NCBI RefSeq assembly: GCF_019649055.1
Contig: NW_026570351.1
Span: 186,001-250,000, forward strand
Source: Paramacrobiotus metropolitanus
Taxonomy: Eukaryota > Tardigrada > Eutardigrada > Parachela > Macrobiotidae
Length of the DNA stretch: 64,000 nt
Reading direction: 5' to 3'
Part shown: piece after piece, positions 1 to 13,400 of the stretch
Layout of the letters: each line of letters starts with the position of its first letter
Numbering within the stretch: position 1 is the stretch's first letter
Made by a program: the position numbers and the translations under genes
Notes under the pieces: model-generated
Database searches by the model: none
Seen by the model: only the letters and a program-made list of their open reading frames with translations
What the model was told of the DNA's origin: nothing

Positions 1-244
1 AATGTCGCCAGAAGCCCAGGTCCGGCGTACCCTGCTCCGTTGGGGATCGAATAAGCCAACTGGTGCGACCGCGTTAATCATCTTCCCACATGATCGGTAG
101 CTATGGATACGGCAGTGTTTTTTCTTTTGAAAATTAATTGCCAGTTCCTGGCGGGCGTGTTCCAGTCGTGTTCCTGATCCGTCTGGGTTGGTCCCGGTAG
201 CTGGTGACGAAAAGTCATAAAGTTATCAGTTATCGGGACCGGCT

Positions 245-900
245 TGGGCGGGCGCCTGCAGTGGTTGGTCAACGGCGAGACACCGGTCACCCCCGGTGTT
301 AACGACCCGGCATGCACTACCCCTCCTTTGGGCAGCTACACGCGTGTGACCGTGTGATACCTCTTTGAGGATGACACGAACGCGTAGTGTACGCCAACGA
401 GACGCGTGAAGTTTCGGCGGCACCCATCGGTCAACACAGGGGCACACCGACGGCAGTAACCGCCTGTCGTTGCTGTGGTGCATGTGAGTCTCCCTGGCTG
501 TCACGGGCTAGTAAAGGGGGGCGCCAACCCTAGCCATTCGCCGTGCTGTGGGCCACTGGGTGTTCCTGAGCGGGCCAGATTTCCCACAGCCAGCACACAG
601 CCCCTCGTGATGGATTTGACGGGGCAGCCTACGCGATGGTTTGACAGGTGTGTGCTGACCGGTCTCGTGGGCCGGGCGGTAAGCGTCCCTGTGTCAGTCC
701 TCCTCGGCCAGGTTGTCGTCAGTGTAGTGGCACCCTTAGACGTGACCCCTTCAGGTGTAGACCATAGTGTGGGCGTGTGCATGCGTGTGACCGTATCATG
801 CCTCTCAGAGGATGATGCGAACGCGCTGTGTACGCTGTGTCAGGCGCGAGAAGCTTGCACGGCACCCATGCTTTGGCCGCTGTTGGGCGATTGCGGAGGC
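245..900. repeat. Diverged tandem duplication in GC-rich DNA
   Basis: Two stretches about 441 bp apart resemble each other: roughly 340-432 and 781-874. Both contain GCGTGTGACCGT, then GAGGATGA-C-CGAACGCG, and end with CGGCACCCAT. Similarity outside these blocks is patchy, so the duplication is old. A 149-codon ORF at 475-924 on the plus strand overlaps the second copy. It resembles no family I recognise and is Cys/Val-rich with no clear start context, so I do not call it a gene. Confidence 0.5.
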
Positions 901-1019
901 GATTGCCGGAAACGGCAGCAGTAGAGCGCAAGCTCGAGTCCTCCAGTCGGTTGGGGCCAGCCTTGGCAGGAGACACATACGCAGCGTTCCTGACTAGTGA
1001 GAAGTTCGTGTGAGTGGGT

Positions 1020-1760
1020 GAGCGAGATAGTTAGCTAGCAGCTCGAGATCAGTCGTTCAATCTCTGTTCAGGTTAGCAAGAGCTCCAGAAGTGAGCAGTT
1101 CCAGATCAGTCCAAGTTCAGTCCGCCGTCATACCGGGTCCGTCAGTTCAGCTCCGTCATGTCAGGTCCGTCAGGTCAGCTCCGTCGCTTCAGAAGGGCGA
1201 TTTTTCAGTCGCGGCAAGTCAGTCCCGTCAGATCAGTCACTGCAGTTCATTCACGTTAGCTTAACCATGTCGGCTCAGTCACGGCAGGTCAGTCAAATCC
1301 GTTCGGCTACGTGAGTCAGTCACGGCAGGCCAGTCATGGCAGGTCATTTACGGCACGTCAATCACGTCAGGTCAGGAACATCAGCCTAGTCACGTTAGGT
1401 CAGCACGTTAGGACAGTCACGTCAGTCAGTTACCCCAGTCCGTGAGGTCGGGTCCGTGCATACTTGGACCGTCATGTCAGTTCCGTCAGGTCAGGTCCGT
1501 TCGTCACGTGAGGTCAGCCACGTTGAGTTAGTCACGTCAGATTATTCACTCCAAAAGTAATTTCATGTTAGCCACGTCTGTTTAGTTACTTCAGGTCGTC
1601 ACGTTAGGTTAGGTCCGTCAAGTCCGTCATGCTAGGTCCATCCGGTTTGTTCAGGTCAAGTCGTAAGGTCAGGTCAGTTAGGTCATGTCAGTCAGTTCAG
1701 GTCCGTAAAGCAGTTCAGTCTGGTCAAGCCATTTCGAAAATGGCAATTTTAGTTCCGGTC
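1020..1760. repeat. Degenerate GTCA-rich simple repeat
   Basis: About 740 bp are built from loosely repeated words such as GTCAGGTC, CAGTCACG and GTCCGTCA, spaced 7-10 bases apart with no fixed period. Every frame is interrupted and no gene is visible. It looks like an old, decayed microsatellite or short satellite lying 5' of the Helitron gene. Confidence 0.7.
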
Positions 1761-4700
1761 ATTCCAGTGATGTTCACTTCAGAAGTGACGAGATGAGATT
1801 TTTAGCACGGCTCACCCACTCAGTCGTCGTTTGGTTCGTTCGTTTCGAGTTAGCGCTATCCAGGATAGCGGAGTTATTGGCCTGGCTCATTATCTTAATT
1901 AATAAATTAGAATGTAAAAGAAAAGCGGCCGAAAAGCAAAGAATGAATTACTAAATTTGAATCAATAAGCCGTACCTTCTCCGTACCACCATTTGGTGAC
2001 CCGTATAATGTATACTTTTAGTATCCTCCGTCTGAAGATATTTTGGTAATGCCACGCTGCTACAATGGCGCCCCCGGTAAAATACAAGTGGAATGAAGAG
2101 GGAAAAACTCTTTTGGTTTCCTGTTTCGCATCAGCAAGCAGATTTGCCAAACCAACACAACAGTATAATGTGATGAAATCTGAATTTGTGGCAATCGATC
2201 CAACGTGTGTATTAAACGGTCAAACGTTGCTCAAATATGCACACGCAGTTCTACGAGGCGAGAAACTTCCTGGTGAAGACGTTCCCCAAGCACCCATTTG
2301 GACAGAGGAAAAACTGCAATTTCTTGGACAATGTGCAATCGAAGCAAAACAGCAGTGTTTCATAGACGCTCGAAATGGGTTTGTTCGAAAGCAAGAGCGT
2401 TCTTTTTATCGTCGGCTTGTGAAGTTGTTTCGAACACGGTACGAAGATTTTCAAGGAAATATTGTCGACGCGTACAAGAATCTGCGACGGGCTGGACAGT
2501 ACTCCGACCCTCCAAATCTTTCTGTGGATGCTGACAGCGAACAACGCTTCCATCGCATTGTTGAACAGTGGGAGAATGGACACACCTTTCGCCTCGACCC
2601 GATTTACGAACATTGTTGTTACAAGTGTTCCCGTCTCTTAAAGAAAATGGATGCGAAAGCTTGGGACAGTGCAAAGGAAGGACTGGATATTCCGATCGAA
2701 CGGCATTATCATCCGGACATGTTGGCAAATGCACCTATTTACTACCGTTGTGAACCAAGCAAACCGTTGATTCCTTCCGCTTATGTTCGCTGCAAGGGAT
2801 GCAAGAACCGATCTCTGCTTGACGCTTATCCTTTGCTGCCCGATGACCGCTTGATAAAAGCCGGCATTGATCCTGATCCTGAAATAAATAAAGAGTACTC
2901 TTTTCCTCGCCCGCCAATGTTTGATGGACTGTCACCGCAAGAAAAGGGTGAACTTGCACTGGTTGTGATCTTCAGCAATACATTGAAGTACCGCGGAAAT
3001 TTTCAGTTCCAGCAAATGGCCGGTGAAGTTAACGTCCTTAAGAGACCAGACGCAACGTATCATCACATCTATGCGATGTTGATTGACGCCGACGAGGACT
3101 TGCAGCCGTCTGAACTTGACGAACGGAAGAAAAAGCTTCGCAGTTGCTTCTCTTACCTTAAACGGAATAACTTCCTTTACCAAAAATTTTACGCGTATAT
3201 GGAGACACTGTACTCGTACATACCAAAAGAAGTTCGAAATGGAGATCCTGCATCTTTTCCGGTACAGTTATGCAAATTTAAGTTTACGAAATGTGCCGTT
3301 GCACCTTTATATATTTCAGATCATCTCTGACGTCCAATGGGTTCCTTCCAATCGGGATGCAACAAAACAGGGAATGCTGGCCGGCGAACACGCAGCCGTC
3401 ATCCTTCCAGACGAAGATGTTCCTGGCCGAGGAGTGGTTATGGAAGACATCGCTTGTGCCAAACTGCATCCGATAGCAGCGGACCTAACTAAGGTAAGCT
3501 TAGCAACATTGGGCAGCATGTTGTAATTGCATTAATTCTCTACTGTTTCTAGACAAAATTGGAGATGAGTCGAGAGTACCGGCTGCACTATGGATCCCCA
3601 CTTCTGGATGAAAAGACGTGGCCTCATATCTACGTTAATGGATGTGGGGGTTGGGATCCATCAGCTCTTAATTGCGGAGGATTCAAGTCGCGGAAACAGT
3701 ACGTTCAATGGCGTCTTGGTATGCTGGCACCATACTGGCGACAGAACCACACTTTCGGTTTTATTTCCTGGACTTTTTCACCAAACAGCAGATTCAGTAT
3801 TATAACTTCGCGACTGTCAACACGAAGGACCTCGCAGAGCCATTAAAAAAGTCCGATATAAACGAGGAATCTGCAGATCCTTACGATTTTTACGGCCGCG
3901 AAGTGCCTGCAATTATCCCTAACTCGAGCAAGCAGATGTACCTGCAGACTAAAGGCCTAAACGCACTGGTTGAGCGGCTCGGACCGGCGACACTATTTGT
4001 CACTTTATCTGACAATCCACACGATCCCACGTATGAAGCCATTCACGATTACACGGACAAGTACAATCCGGCCGAACATCTGAGCGGACAGTGGATGCCG
4101 ACAGCGTCTGAAGAAGTATCTGAAGGGCTTCTTGCCATGTTTAAAGAGATCCTTGACTCCGAAGAGGCTTATGCTGCATACAATGCCCAACGCGACTGTG
4201 TCAATGTCGAGGAGGAAATGGACCAAATTGAGTCTGCCATGAATGGAAAACCATTGAACGATCCTAACGTAACCGCGGATAACCGGCACATGTACGCCAT
4301 GTACCACCGTTTAGGACTCCGGTTGCGCAAAGAGTTTCTTCCATTGGACACTGCCAGTAAGAACTCTCCCCACAATTTTGCCTATACGGTCGCCGAAAAT
4401 TGGCAGCGAAAACAACGGTTTTTCATCGATAACTTCCTGAAAGTTGAAGATGGTGGGTGTTTAAACAATATATATCGTTACAATTCTTAATTATTACTTT
4501 TTCTCAGGCCCCCTTGGCACTGTTACGGATTACTTTATCCGAGTCGAATACCAGAAGCGAGGGGTTATCCACATCCATTGTCTTTTATGGGTTAAAGACG
4601 GGATTGATGGATTGCCAGCTGACGTCCTGAGTGCCGAAATGCCGAGGTTTGACCACCCATGTAACTACATCTGGCGGGACAAGGTTAAGCGACGGCAGAC

Positions 4701-7700
4701 GCATGGATGCATTGCTCAACGTTGTTTCGAGCTTAGAGACGGGAAGCGGCTGCGAGTCTGCCGATATGGATTTACTGATCCGCCAATCCAACATGAGCCG
4801 TGGAAGCTAGACGACACGAAGATCCGATATACGTATCAGAAACGCGAAGACGAAGATAAGCTAATCTCTCCGTACAACTTGCCTTTGCTCCTGTCCCTGG
4901 ATATGCATTGCAATGTACAACTGGCCACTGACAACGGTCTCAAGCAGTACCTTACCAAGTACGTTTGCAAGGCGCCGTACAAAGATCCAGTTGGACTTAC
5001 AACTGCACAAGAGCGCGGCATGTTAGAAGCTGCCAAGCGGAAACGTGAAAGAGAGCGCAATACTGGTAGGTTTGATAAACATGGCGATCGCATGGCGCTA
5101 CAATGACTAATCCGTACGTCTTTACAGTTGGTCAGAAAATCCAAGAGGCAAAACGGAAGACATCCACCACCAAAGATCCAAACTCGGGCAAGTTATTTTT
5201 CGCTGTAAACAATGCATCCATCTTTCCATAACCTACTTACTTGTGCAGGTGATACCAATGACCGCGAGCCCGACGAAAAATGCGAATCTAACCCGGCACC
5301 GAATGCGGTTAGCCATGTCCACCGATTTCTTCGAGGTCGTACTGTGGGACAGTTGGAAGCCATGAATCTGCTGATGGGGTATCCACATTTCTTGTGCACT
5401 CGCAAGCGATTGTTCCTTCCGATTGTCATCGATCTCGAGAAAGGAGCCCAGTTCCAGTGCCTGAAGCGGAGAAAACACCGCGAGGGACTTGATGCGGACT
5501 CCAAAGATCTTTACTATGACGGCGCTTTCGTAAAGTACCTGGACCGCCCTTTGGAGTGCGAGACCGAAACTTACCGCACCTACAACGAGATCTGGTACGC
5601 CCATGGGTCCGAAAGATTTGCCGACGCTAACGACAAAGTTGAGTCAGATAAGCAATGCGATTCCGACTCGGACACCGATTATCTTCCTAGCGGAACCGCA
5701 AAAAGTGCTTGCAAAGCAGGGCGTCCAGCTGCGGCCCAAATTTTCACTGACCTTAAAGGTCGTCGCATACGTCGAAGGGTTGGCCCGCCCGCTGTTGCTT
5801 ACTTCAAGAACTACGAGCCTTACGGTCCACAGGTCGAGGAATACTGCCTGGTGCAACTGCTCGACCGATTTCCTGTACGGCGCGATACTTTTGCGGGACT
5901 GAAAAGTGCTGGGACGTACCTGGAAGAGTGCATTAACCGCGGGTTGATGCAGAACCGGAAGGCCGAAAATCTGCTCTTTCTTCAACAAGTTGCCGGCAGT
6001 CGTCCATACCGAGAAATTGAACGAATGGCCCAACGCGTTATGGACCAGAATGGATTAGAAAAGAAGACTGGGCATTCGACGAATTGATGGAATTTCTGAT
6101 TCCTGGTGGGAAAGAATTACAGGAAGCGTGGGAAGCCCAGGTTATGGATGACGAAGAGGAAATGGAAGCTGCTATCAACTCAAATTTTCCGAAGTAAGCG
6201 CTCACAATTAAATGCGTTTCTTGCTGCATTACTATAGTATATATCAAGCAATAATACTTACAAGATCTTCCTTCCGCAGAATGACCTTCGCCGAATTAGC
6301 CGAAACATTCACGGAGTGCCAAAAGCGAGCATTCGGTTTCATTCGGGAACGCCTCGACCGCAAGGAATCTTTTCGAGCTCTACTTGCGGCAGCTGCAGGA
6401 TGCGGAAAGTCCCACATAATCAAGGCTGTGGCAGCGTATTGCCGTGAGAACGAGATCTGCATTGTTCGTTTGGGCACAACTGGTCAGTTTTACCTTGAAA
6501 ATGTGACTGCGGTCCACTCTAACACTCGAGGTTTTACAGGCAATGCAGCGAACCAAATTGGCGGCGTCACCATCCATTCGTTCTTCAACTTGTCTGTTGA
6601 TTTTCGTGGAAAAGCGTGGCAGAATCTGCCGGAGAGGAAGAGCAAAACCGAGTCTCGGATCAAGTCTGCCGAGATCATTGTGATTGACGAAGCATCGATG
6701 CTGGAGTACGATATTTTGCATTATATCCAGTGGGTACTTCAGTACGTTCACCGCGACCCGAAGACCGGTGCCATGGTCCCATGGGGTAACGTTACGGTAC
6801 TACTCGTCGGTGACCCTGGACAACTGCCGGCAATCGGTCGCCCAATCTGGGACAAAGAGTACGTTACCTTTTGTACTGTACAATAATGTATTATTTACAA
6901 CCGTTTGTTTTGTTTAGCCAAATCGGTAATGGTCAGTGGGATGTAATGGTTTTGCGTGAACCAGTGCGGCAACAGGACAGGTCCTTCTCCGATATGCTAA
7001 ACCGGATCCGACTGGGAGAGCAGACGGAAGACGACTATAAAGTTCTTGAGTCGCGAGTGGTTCCGTTGGAGAAGATCCAGCAGCAAATCTTGGATGAGAA
7101 TGGGATGATTATGGCACCCACTATCCGTCAGAAAAAGCTGTACAACGGAGTAATGTTGAACCTTGTGCAAGCCGAAAAGGACGAGACATACGAAATCAAT
7201 GCTACCGATATGGATGCCGAGGGAAAGCCACTGAACACCTTCCGACAGAATAAAGTCGACAAATGGGAGCATTGGTTGAAGATACCCGAAAAGAAGCTGA
7301 ATCTGAAGCGGGGTCAGACAGTCCGGCTAACCCGCAACATTGACGTTCGCAACGGCTGGGTTAACGGAAGACGGTGCCGACTTCTTGGCTGGAACGGTTG
7401 TTACCTTCGGCTGCAATCCCTTGCTGATCCCCGATACATGACGGTCACCCACCAAATCAAGATCGAGATTCCGTACATCAGCTCCCACACCCATAAGTAC
7501 TTTCGCGAGCAAGTGCCCATCGACCACGGTTATGCTGCTACGGTTCACGTTGCTCAAGGGATGACCTTAGACACGGCTGCTGTTCATGCGGAAGGAATGT
7601 TCGCCCACGGCCAGGCGTACACGGCGTTTTCTCGCACCCGGAATCTCGAAGATCTGCACTTGCTTCGGTTCGAGCGGGAAAGTATTATCTGCGGCGCCGA

Positions 7701-9830
7701 CTATAAGAAGCTGTATAAATGGATCGACGCTGTTGATGCTATTCGCCCGGACTGGCCACGAAAGTACGGAGAACCGCGTCCAGTTATCCCGATTCCCTTC
7801 ATACACTACACGCCGAAGAGATTTCTCGTGCCACGTTTCGACAAAGGTTACGATCGCGACGACGTTGTTGGTGATGAGCCGGAAGAAGACCTTCGGGAGT
7901 GTATGCGTATGCAAGGTGACGAAGGATCTCCGGAAGAAATCGAGCGGGGACTATCTCAGTTTCGTCGGGAACTGGGTATGTGCTGATTGGGTACATTCTT
8001 TTATTATCTTGCATGACTTCTTCAATGCAGGTGAAGCCGGGTGGTTGGCAGACAGCGGTTCGAAGGAGGACGTTGAACTGCGCGCGGCTATGCAAGGCGA
8101 CGAAGCTTTCCCAGAAGAAGTGGACCGGATCATGGAAGAGCTTGTGAAGGAAATGGGTACGTTTATACCTTATATTGTAACTATGCCTTTCATTAGCACA
8201 TGTTGTGTTGCAGAGAAAAGTGGGAGCTTATCCGATAAACCGACAAACGTTGTGGTCCTTGACGATGTCGAAATGGAAGGTACTTGCCAGTACATTAACT
8301 TTGACCTCTGAATATTTACCTTTACTTACCTTTACGTTCTTGCTTCTTAGAATGCGTACCACCACGTCGACCCCAATTGGACAGCCCTATGAAACGACTG
8401 GCGTCAATGTCCGTCAATGAAGTCGAGACGGCTGGAAAGGTAGTTAAAGCAAACGTTTGCGAGCAGTTATTTGTTAATAGGTGCAGTAATCCAAACCGTG
8501 TTACAGGACAAAGTAAAGCGATCGCGCAAATTGCCAATGGAACCGCCAAAAGTTACGTTGGGAACCGCTCTCGCAGTAACGACAGCACCATCCGAGCTGG
8601 AGCAAGTCATCCCTACAGAGACCGTGCGGGATGTGTTGCGCAGCATTCGGAATATCGGTTTCAATTGGCTACCTACCAATGACGAAGTGGAAGCTCTTGA
8701 ACAAGCCCAGCGCTTTGCTGTAAGAGTAATGCAGGTACGTACAAAAATATTTCTTAAAGAACGTCACATATCACATATCTACTGTCCACAGGAACTTGAG
8801 CCGTACCTTGGCGAAATTGAGCGGATGCAAATCATTATGCAGCGCCGCACAAGGATCACATTTAGCCAAGCCAAAGGCCGACCGCAATCCGAAAATTTCA
8901 ACGCAATGATGCTCCTGTACAAACCGGACAAAGGTTGGGTCAACGAAATGCCTCTGCGCTTTTGGTCCGGCTACCTTCAACACTATCGCGGGATTAATGT
9001 CAAAGGTGACGGACATTGTCTGTTCCATGCCATATCGATGGCTATGACCGGCAGTGCAGAACACCACTTTCACCTCCGTTTGGCCTGCATTTACATGTTT
9101 GTCAATCGTTGCGTGGACTTCTTCTTTTTAAATTACCGAGTGGGAGAGTATACAAGCTTCTTCGATATGGTGACCTTTACCGCCGAAAGCGCATCCAAAA
9201 GACTGGATGAGCGTCGAACCTGGGGAAACGGTGTGCATCACGCCGCGATTGCTTCATTTACTCGACGGCCACTTTTCCATTATCGTAATCTGAGACCCGA
9301 GGTCGTTCCGCGTCAGACTGTCGCAATGGACAGCCAGGAGGTGAATACTGATCTATAGTACCTGATGGTTTCTCTGTTATTGTATGATTTCCCCTTTATA
9401 GACGGCCGACGCGATCCGTACTTCCCGCGACGTCGACGTTTTTTTCCACCTGAGGTTCGACGAAGTGACCGGTGAAACCCTAACCGGACCGCCATTTTCA
9501 ATTTTCTACAACGGTGGTGAACACTATCTAGTTTTCCTACCTATTACTGCGGACGCGCCAGAATTTCCTCCACACGTCAGTTTCGTCCGACAGGAACACT
9601 GACCCCAATGCGGAGATTATGAATCTTGGTTGAGTGATACTGTTTTTGTTATTCCGGTTCTGTTCATAATCACCGGGTTTGTGATTTTTTGTTGTGATTT
9701 GTTTTGATCTTTTGGTTATCTGTGATTTTTATATTCTAAATTTATTTATTTATTTTGTTTTATTTTGGTCGATCTGTTAACCGGACTACTGTCTGACCAG
9801 TAGCTTAGCGCACAATGGCTTCGAACCGAA
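1761..9830 (+). mobile_element. Helitron/Helentron element, ends not defined
   Basis: The element must include the Rep-Hel-OTU gene, but I cannot fix its ends. About 180 bases after the stop codon a short stem (CTACTG...CAGTAG, near 9784-9801) is followed by a second (CTTCG-AAC-CGAAG, near 9820). Such stems are usual near Helitron 3' ends, but no terminal CTRR or host insertion dinucleotide can be proven here. Upstream, 1761-2064 holds no recognisable gene. Confidence 0.4.
2065..9602 (+). pseudogene. Helitron (Helentron-type) Rep-helicase-OTU transposase gene, two frameshifts
   Basis: Rolling-circle transposase gene. I infer 14 exons: 2065-3261, 3320-3493, 3553-4452, 4508-5065, 5128-5187, 5249-6193, 6280-6858, 6918-7975, 8031-8156, 8214-8279, 8351-8439, 8507-8734, 8792-9340, 9402-9602. 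Nearly all junctions are GT-AG and join in phase; 5188-5248 is best read as GC-AG. Seen domains: N-terminal CxxC pairs (YEHCCYKCSRLL, VRCKGCKN); HUH nuclease motif GVIHIHCLLW near 4570 with the tyrosine motif YLTKYVCK near 4950; Pif1-like helicase with Walker A AAAGCGKSH near 6395, Walker B IIVIDEASMLEY, VGDPGQLPAIG, and motif VI near 7530-7650; OTU cysteine protease with GDGHCLFHA near 9007 and the C-terminal His in FYNGGEHYLVF in the last exon. Reading-frame breaks near 3760 and 6055 suggest a dead copy or sequence error. An OTU domain fused to Rep-Hel is typical of Helentrons; this identification is firm. Confidence 0.9.
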
Positions 9831-10400
9831 GTACATCCCACTGGAAGATCAGTACTTATGTTTTTAGTCGGTATCGCTAATGTTCCCATACTTAAATAAA
9901 TTATGCAAAAACCGTTGTCCTGATTGGCATTACCATAATTACGTTAAAACCATTCCACACATTAACGAACAGTCGAAAACAGATAAATGAAAGTGATCCC
10001 ATAGCCTTCTGCTTATGGCATGTTCATAACGTCCATAGGTCAGTTGAACTTTCACGGACTTAGGTGCCCGATTATCTTCCACGTAACTAGTTATTGCATG
10101 TACTTTTTTTTAGCTGGCACAAATGTAACAGCCAAAGTTTGCATTGATCAACTGGGCATTTCCGTAAATTAATGCTTAATGCAAGCCAAACGTTTTGTTC
10201 GTAATGCGAGTGTCACATCGACATATGTACGGCATGCCAATACTAACCACCACCAAATAACAATATCATTCTGTAACCTGAAAAAATTCCTATTAGATCA
10301 CAATTCATCCGCAGATCAGTACCAAATCAGCAAAGTATGTTATTGCTACAAGCAACCGCTACAAATCTACTACATAAATCAACGGTTATACAGTATTCCG
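9603..10400. other. AT-rich DNA without a gene
   Basis: About 800 bp downstream of the Helitron gene. The only structure seen is the pair of short stems near 9784-9830. Short ORFs here lack coding character. Confidence 0.6.
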
Positions 10401-13400
10401 TGGTAACCGAACTTCCGCCGGAACGGGTTCCGGGTTTCGGTCCCGGTGCTACAGTTTAACTGGGAACGGTAGTGCAACCGAGCAAGGGGCCGGGCCCATG
10501 TCCAATTATATTAGGATCCAAGTCTATCAGCACGCAATTTCTATCGGACACATGTACTGATTTTTGTACAAATCTGTCGATTACGCATTAAGACGGAGTA
10601 ATCATTTAAAGGATATTTTCCTGAAAAAAAAACAAAAGAAAATGACTTATAGGCTACCTGCCGACGGTCTACAGTATTACAGACAATCGTATGCACCGGA
10701 GGTGCATAACGAGGCCCGTCCTTACGAGGCCACGCTGTCGGCCGCAGTCTACTTTAATACTTATATAGATCGAAATGGGTGCTACCTACCTGATACTAGC
10801 GTCCGCCACTCCCACTCTGACCCACCCCAAAAGTTCCCGTCATTGAAGCGGCCGGTACTAAATGTGACCTTACATTTCCAAATCTCAAGATTCATTGCGT
10901 TCATCCAAATTCGAGATTTTGATGAACCGGCTGAACCGACTATCGGACCGAAAGACCACCTGGTGATTCTTTTTTCTCGCGTTAAATCATGTTAGGTAGT
11001 CGGCAAATACTTTTTTCCAAAAGGTCACCCGCCATAGTTATACACTATAAATGGTCACGTGACTACGGAATCTGTAATAAGCAAAGGTCACCCTTTCGAT
11101 ATTTTTACACTTTCAGACTCGGGAAGAGAAACCGAGTCGACCAGTACGTAAAACCCAAGTTTGAATTCAAACCTGAACCGAAATCCAGAAACACTTCCGG
11201 CTACCGGAAGTACACCCGCCTGAACCGCGGTATGATTGTGTTACTGGACAATTCAGTACCGCCGGACCAGGGACCGGTCCCCGGTCCCCGGAATTACTGT
11301 ATTACTTGAATCCCGTACTTCCGCCGGCCCGGCCGCCGTCCCGTTCCGTGGACTTAACGTAATACTGCATTACAGTACTCCAGCCGGACCGGGGCCCGCC
11401 CCGGTCCGCGGGACTACTGTAATACCGGACCCCAGTACTTCCGGCGGACCGGGGCCCGCCCCGGTCCGCGGGACTACTGTAATACCGGACCCCAGTACTT
11501 CCGCCGGACCGGGGCCCGCCCCGGTCCGCGGGACTACTGTAATACCGGACCCCAGTACTTCCGCCGGACCGGGGCCCGCCCCGGTCCGCGGGACTACTGT
11601 AATACCGGACCCCAGTACTTCCGCCGGACCGGGGCCCGCCCCGGTCCGCGGGACTACTGTAATGCCGGACCCCAGTACTTCCGCCGGACCGGGGCCCGCC
11701 CCGGTCCGCGGGGCTACTCTAATACAGGTCTCCGGCATTTCCGCCGGACCGGGGGCCGCCCCGGTCCGTGGGGTTACTGTAATACCGGATTCCTGTACTT
11801 CCGCCGGACCGGGAGCCGGTCCTGGTCCCCGGTCCTATGGTGTGCCGTTGCTAAAGGTCACGCGGTCCGACCTTAAAATTTCTTAAATTTTTGAGCTTCC
11901 GAAAAGAAACTGAGCTAAACGGTCCATATAATGCATATGTTTTACTGCTATGGGGCCGAGACCCGTTAAACCCCGCCTCCCGACGATCCGGATTGGTCGG
12001 TGGGCGTTATTATGTCTGTAATACTTATATAGATCGAAATGGGTGCTACCTACCTGATACTAGCGTCCGCCACTCCCACTCTGACCCACCCCAAAAGTTC
12101 CCGTCATTGAAGCGGCCGGTACTAAATGTGACCTTACATTTCCAAATCTCAAGATTCATTGCGTTCATCCAAATTCGAGATTTTGATGAACCGGCTGAAC
12201 CGACTATCGGACCGAAAGACCACCTGGTGATTCTTTTTTCTCGCGTTAAATCATGTTAGGTAGTCGGCAAATACTTTTTTCCAAAAGGTCACCCGCCATA
12301 GTTATACACTATAAATGGTCACGTGACTACGGAATCTGTAATAAGCAAAGGTCACCCTTTCGATATTTTTACACTTTCAGACTCGGGAAGAGAAACCGAG
12401 TCGACCAGTACGTAAAACCCAAGTTTGAATTCAAACCTGAACCGAAATCCAGAAACACTTCCGGCTACCGGAAGTACACCCGCCTGAACCGCGGTATGAT
12501 TGTGTTACTGGACAATTCAGTACCGCCGGACCAGGGACCGGTCCCCGGTCCCCGGAATTACTGTATTACTTGAATCCCGTACTTCCGCCGGCCCGGCCGT
12601 CCCGTTCCGTGGACTTAACGTAATACTGCATTACAGTACTCCAGCCGGACCGGGGCCCGCCCGGTCCGCGGACTACTGTAATACCGGACCCCAGTACTTC
12701 CGGCGGACCGGGGCCCGCCCCGGTCCGCGGGACTACTGTAATACCGGACCCCAGTACTTCCGGCGGACCGGGGCCCGCCCCGGTCCGCGGGACTACTGTA
12801 ATACCGGACCCCAGTACTTCCGCCGGACCGGGGCCCGCCCCGGTCCGCGGGACTACTGTAATACCGGACCCCAGTACTTCCGCCGGACCGGGGCCCGCCC
12901 CGGTCCGCGGGACTACTGTAATGCCGGACCCCAGTACTTCCGCCGGACCGGGGCCCGCCCCGGTCCGCGGGGCTACTCTAATACAGGTCTCCGGCATTTC
13001 CGCCGGACCGGGGGCCGCCCCGGTCCGTGGGGTTACTGTAATACCGGATTCCTGTACTTCCGCCGGACCGGGAGCCGGTCCTGGTCCCCGGTCCTATGGT
13101 GTGCCGTTGCTAAAGGTCACGCGGTCCGACCTTAAAATTTCTTAAATTTTTGAGCTTCCGAAAAGAAACTGAGCTAAACGGTCCATATAATGCATATGTT
13201 TTACTGCTATGGGGCCGAGACCCGTTAAACCCCGCCTCCCGACGATCCGGATTGGTCGGTGGGCGTTATTATGTCTGTAATACTTATATAGATCGAAATG
13301 GGTGCTACCTACCTGATACTAGCGTCCGCCACTCCCACTCTGACCCACCCCAAAAGTTCCCGTCATTGAAGCGGCCGGTACTAAATGTGACCTTACATTT

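Noticed and set aside
475-924. 149-codon ORF
   Set aside because: GC-rich, open by composition, overlaps an old duplication, no recognised family.
11236-13145. Long ORFs with 20-residue Pro/Gly-rich repeats, collagen-like
   Set aside because: They translate the 60-bp minisatellite; other frames and the minus strand are equally open, and frame is not kept between units.
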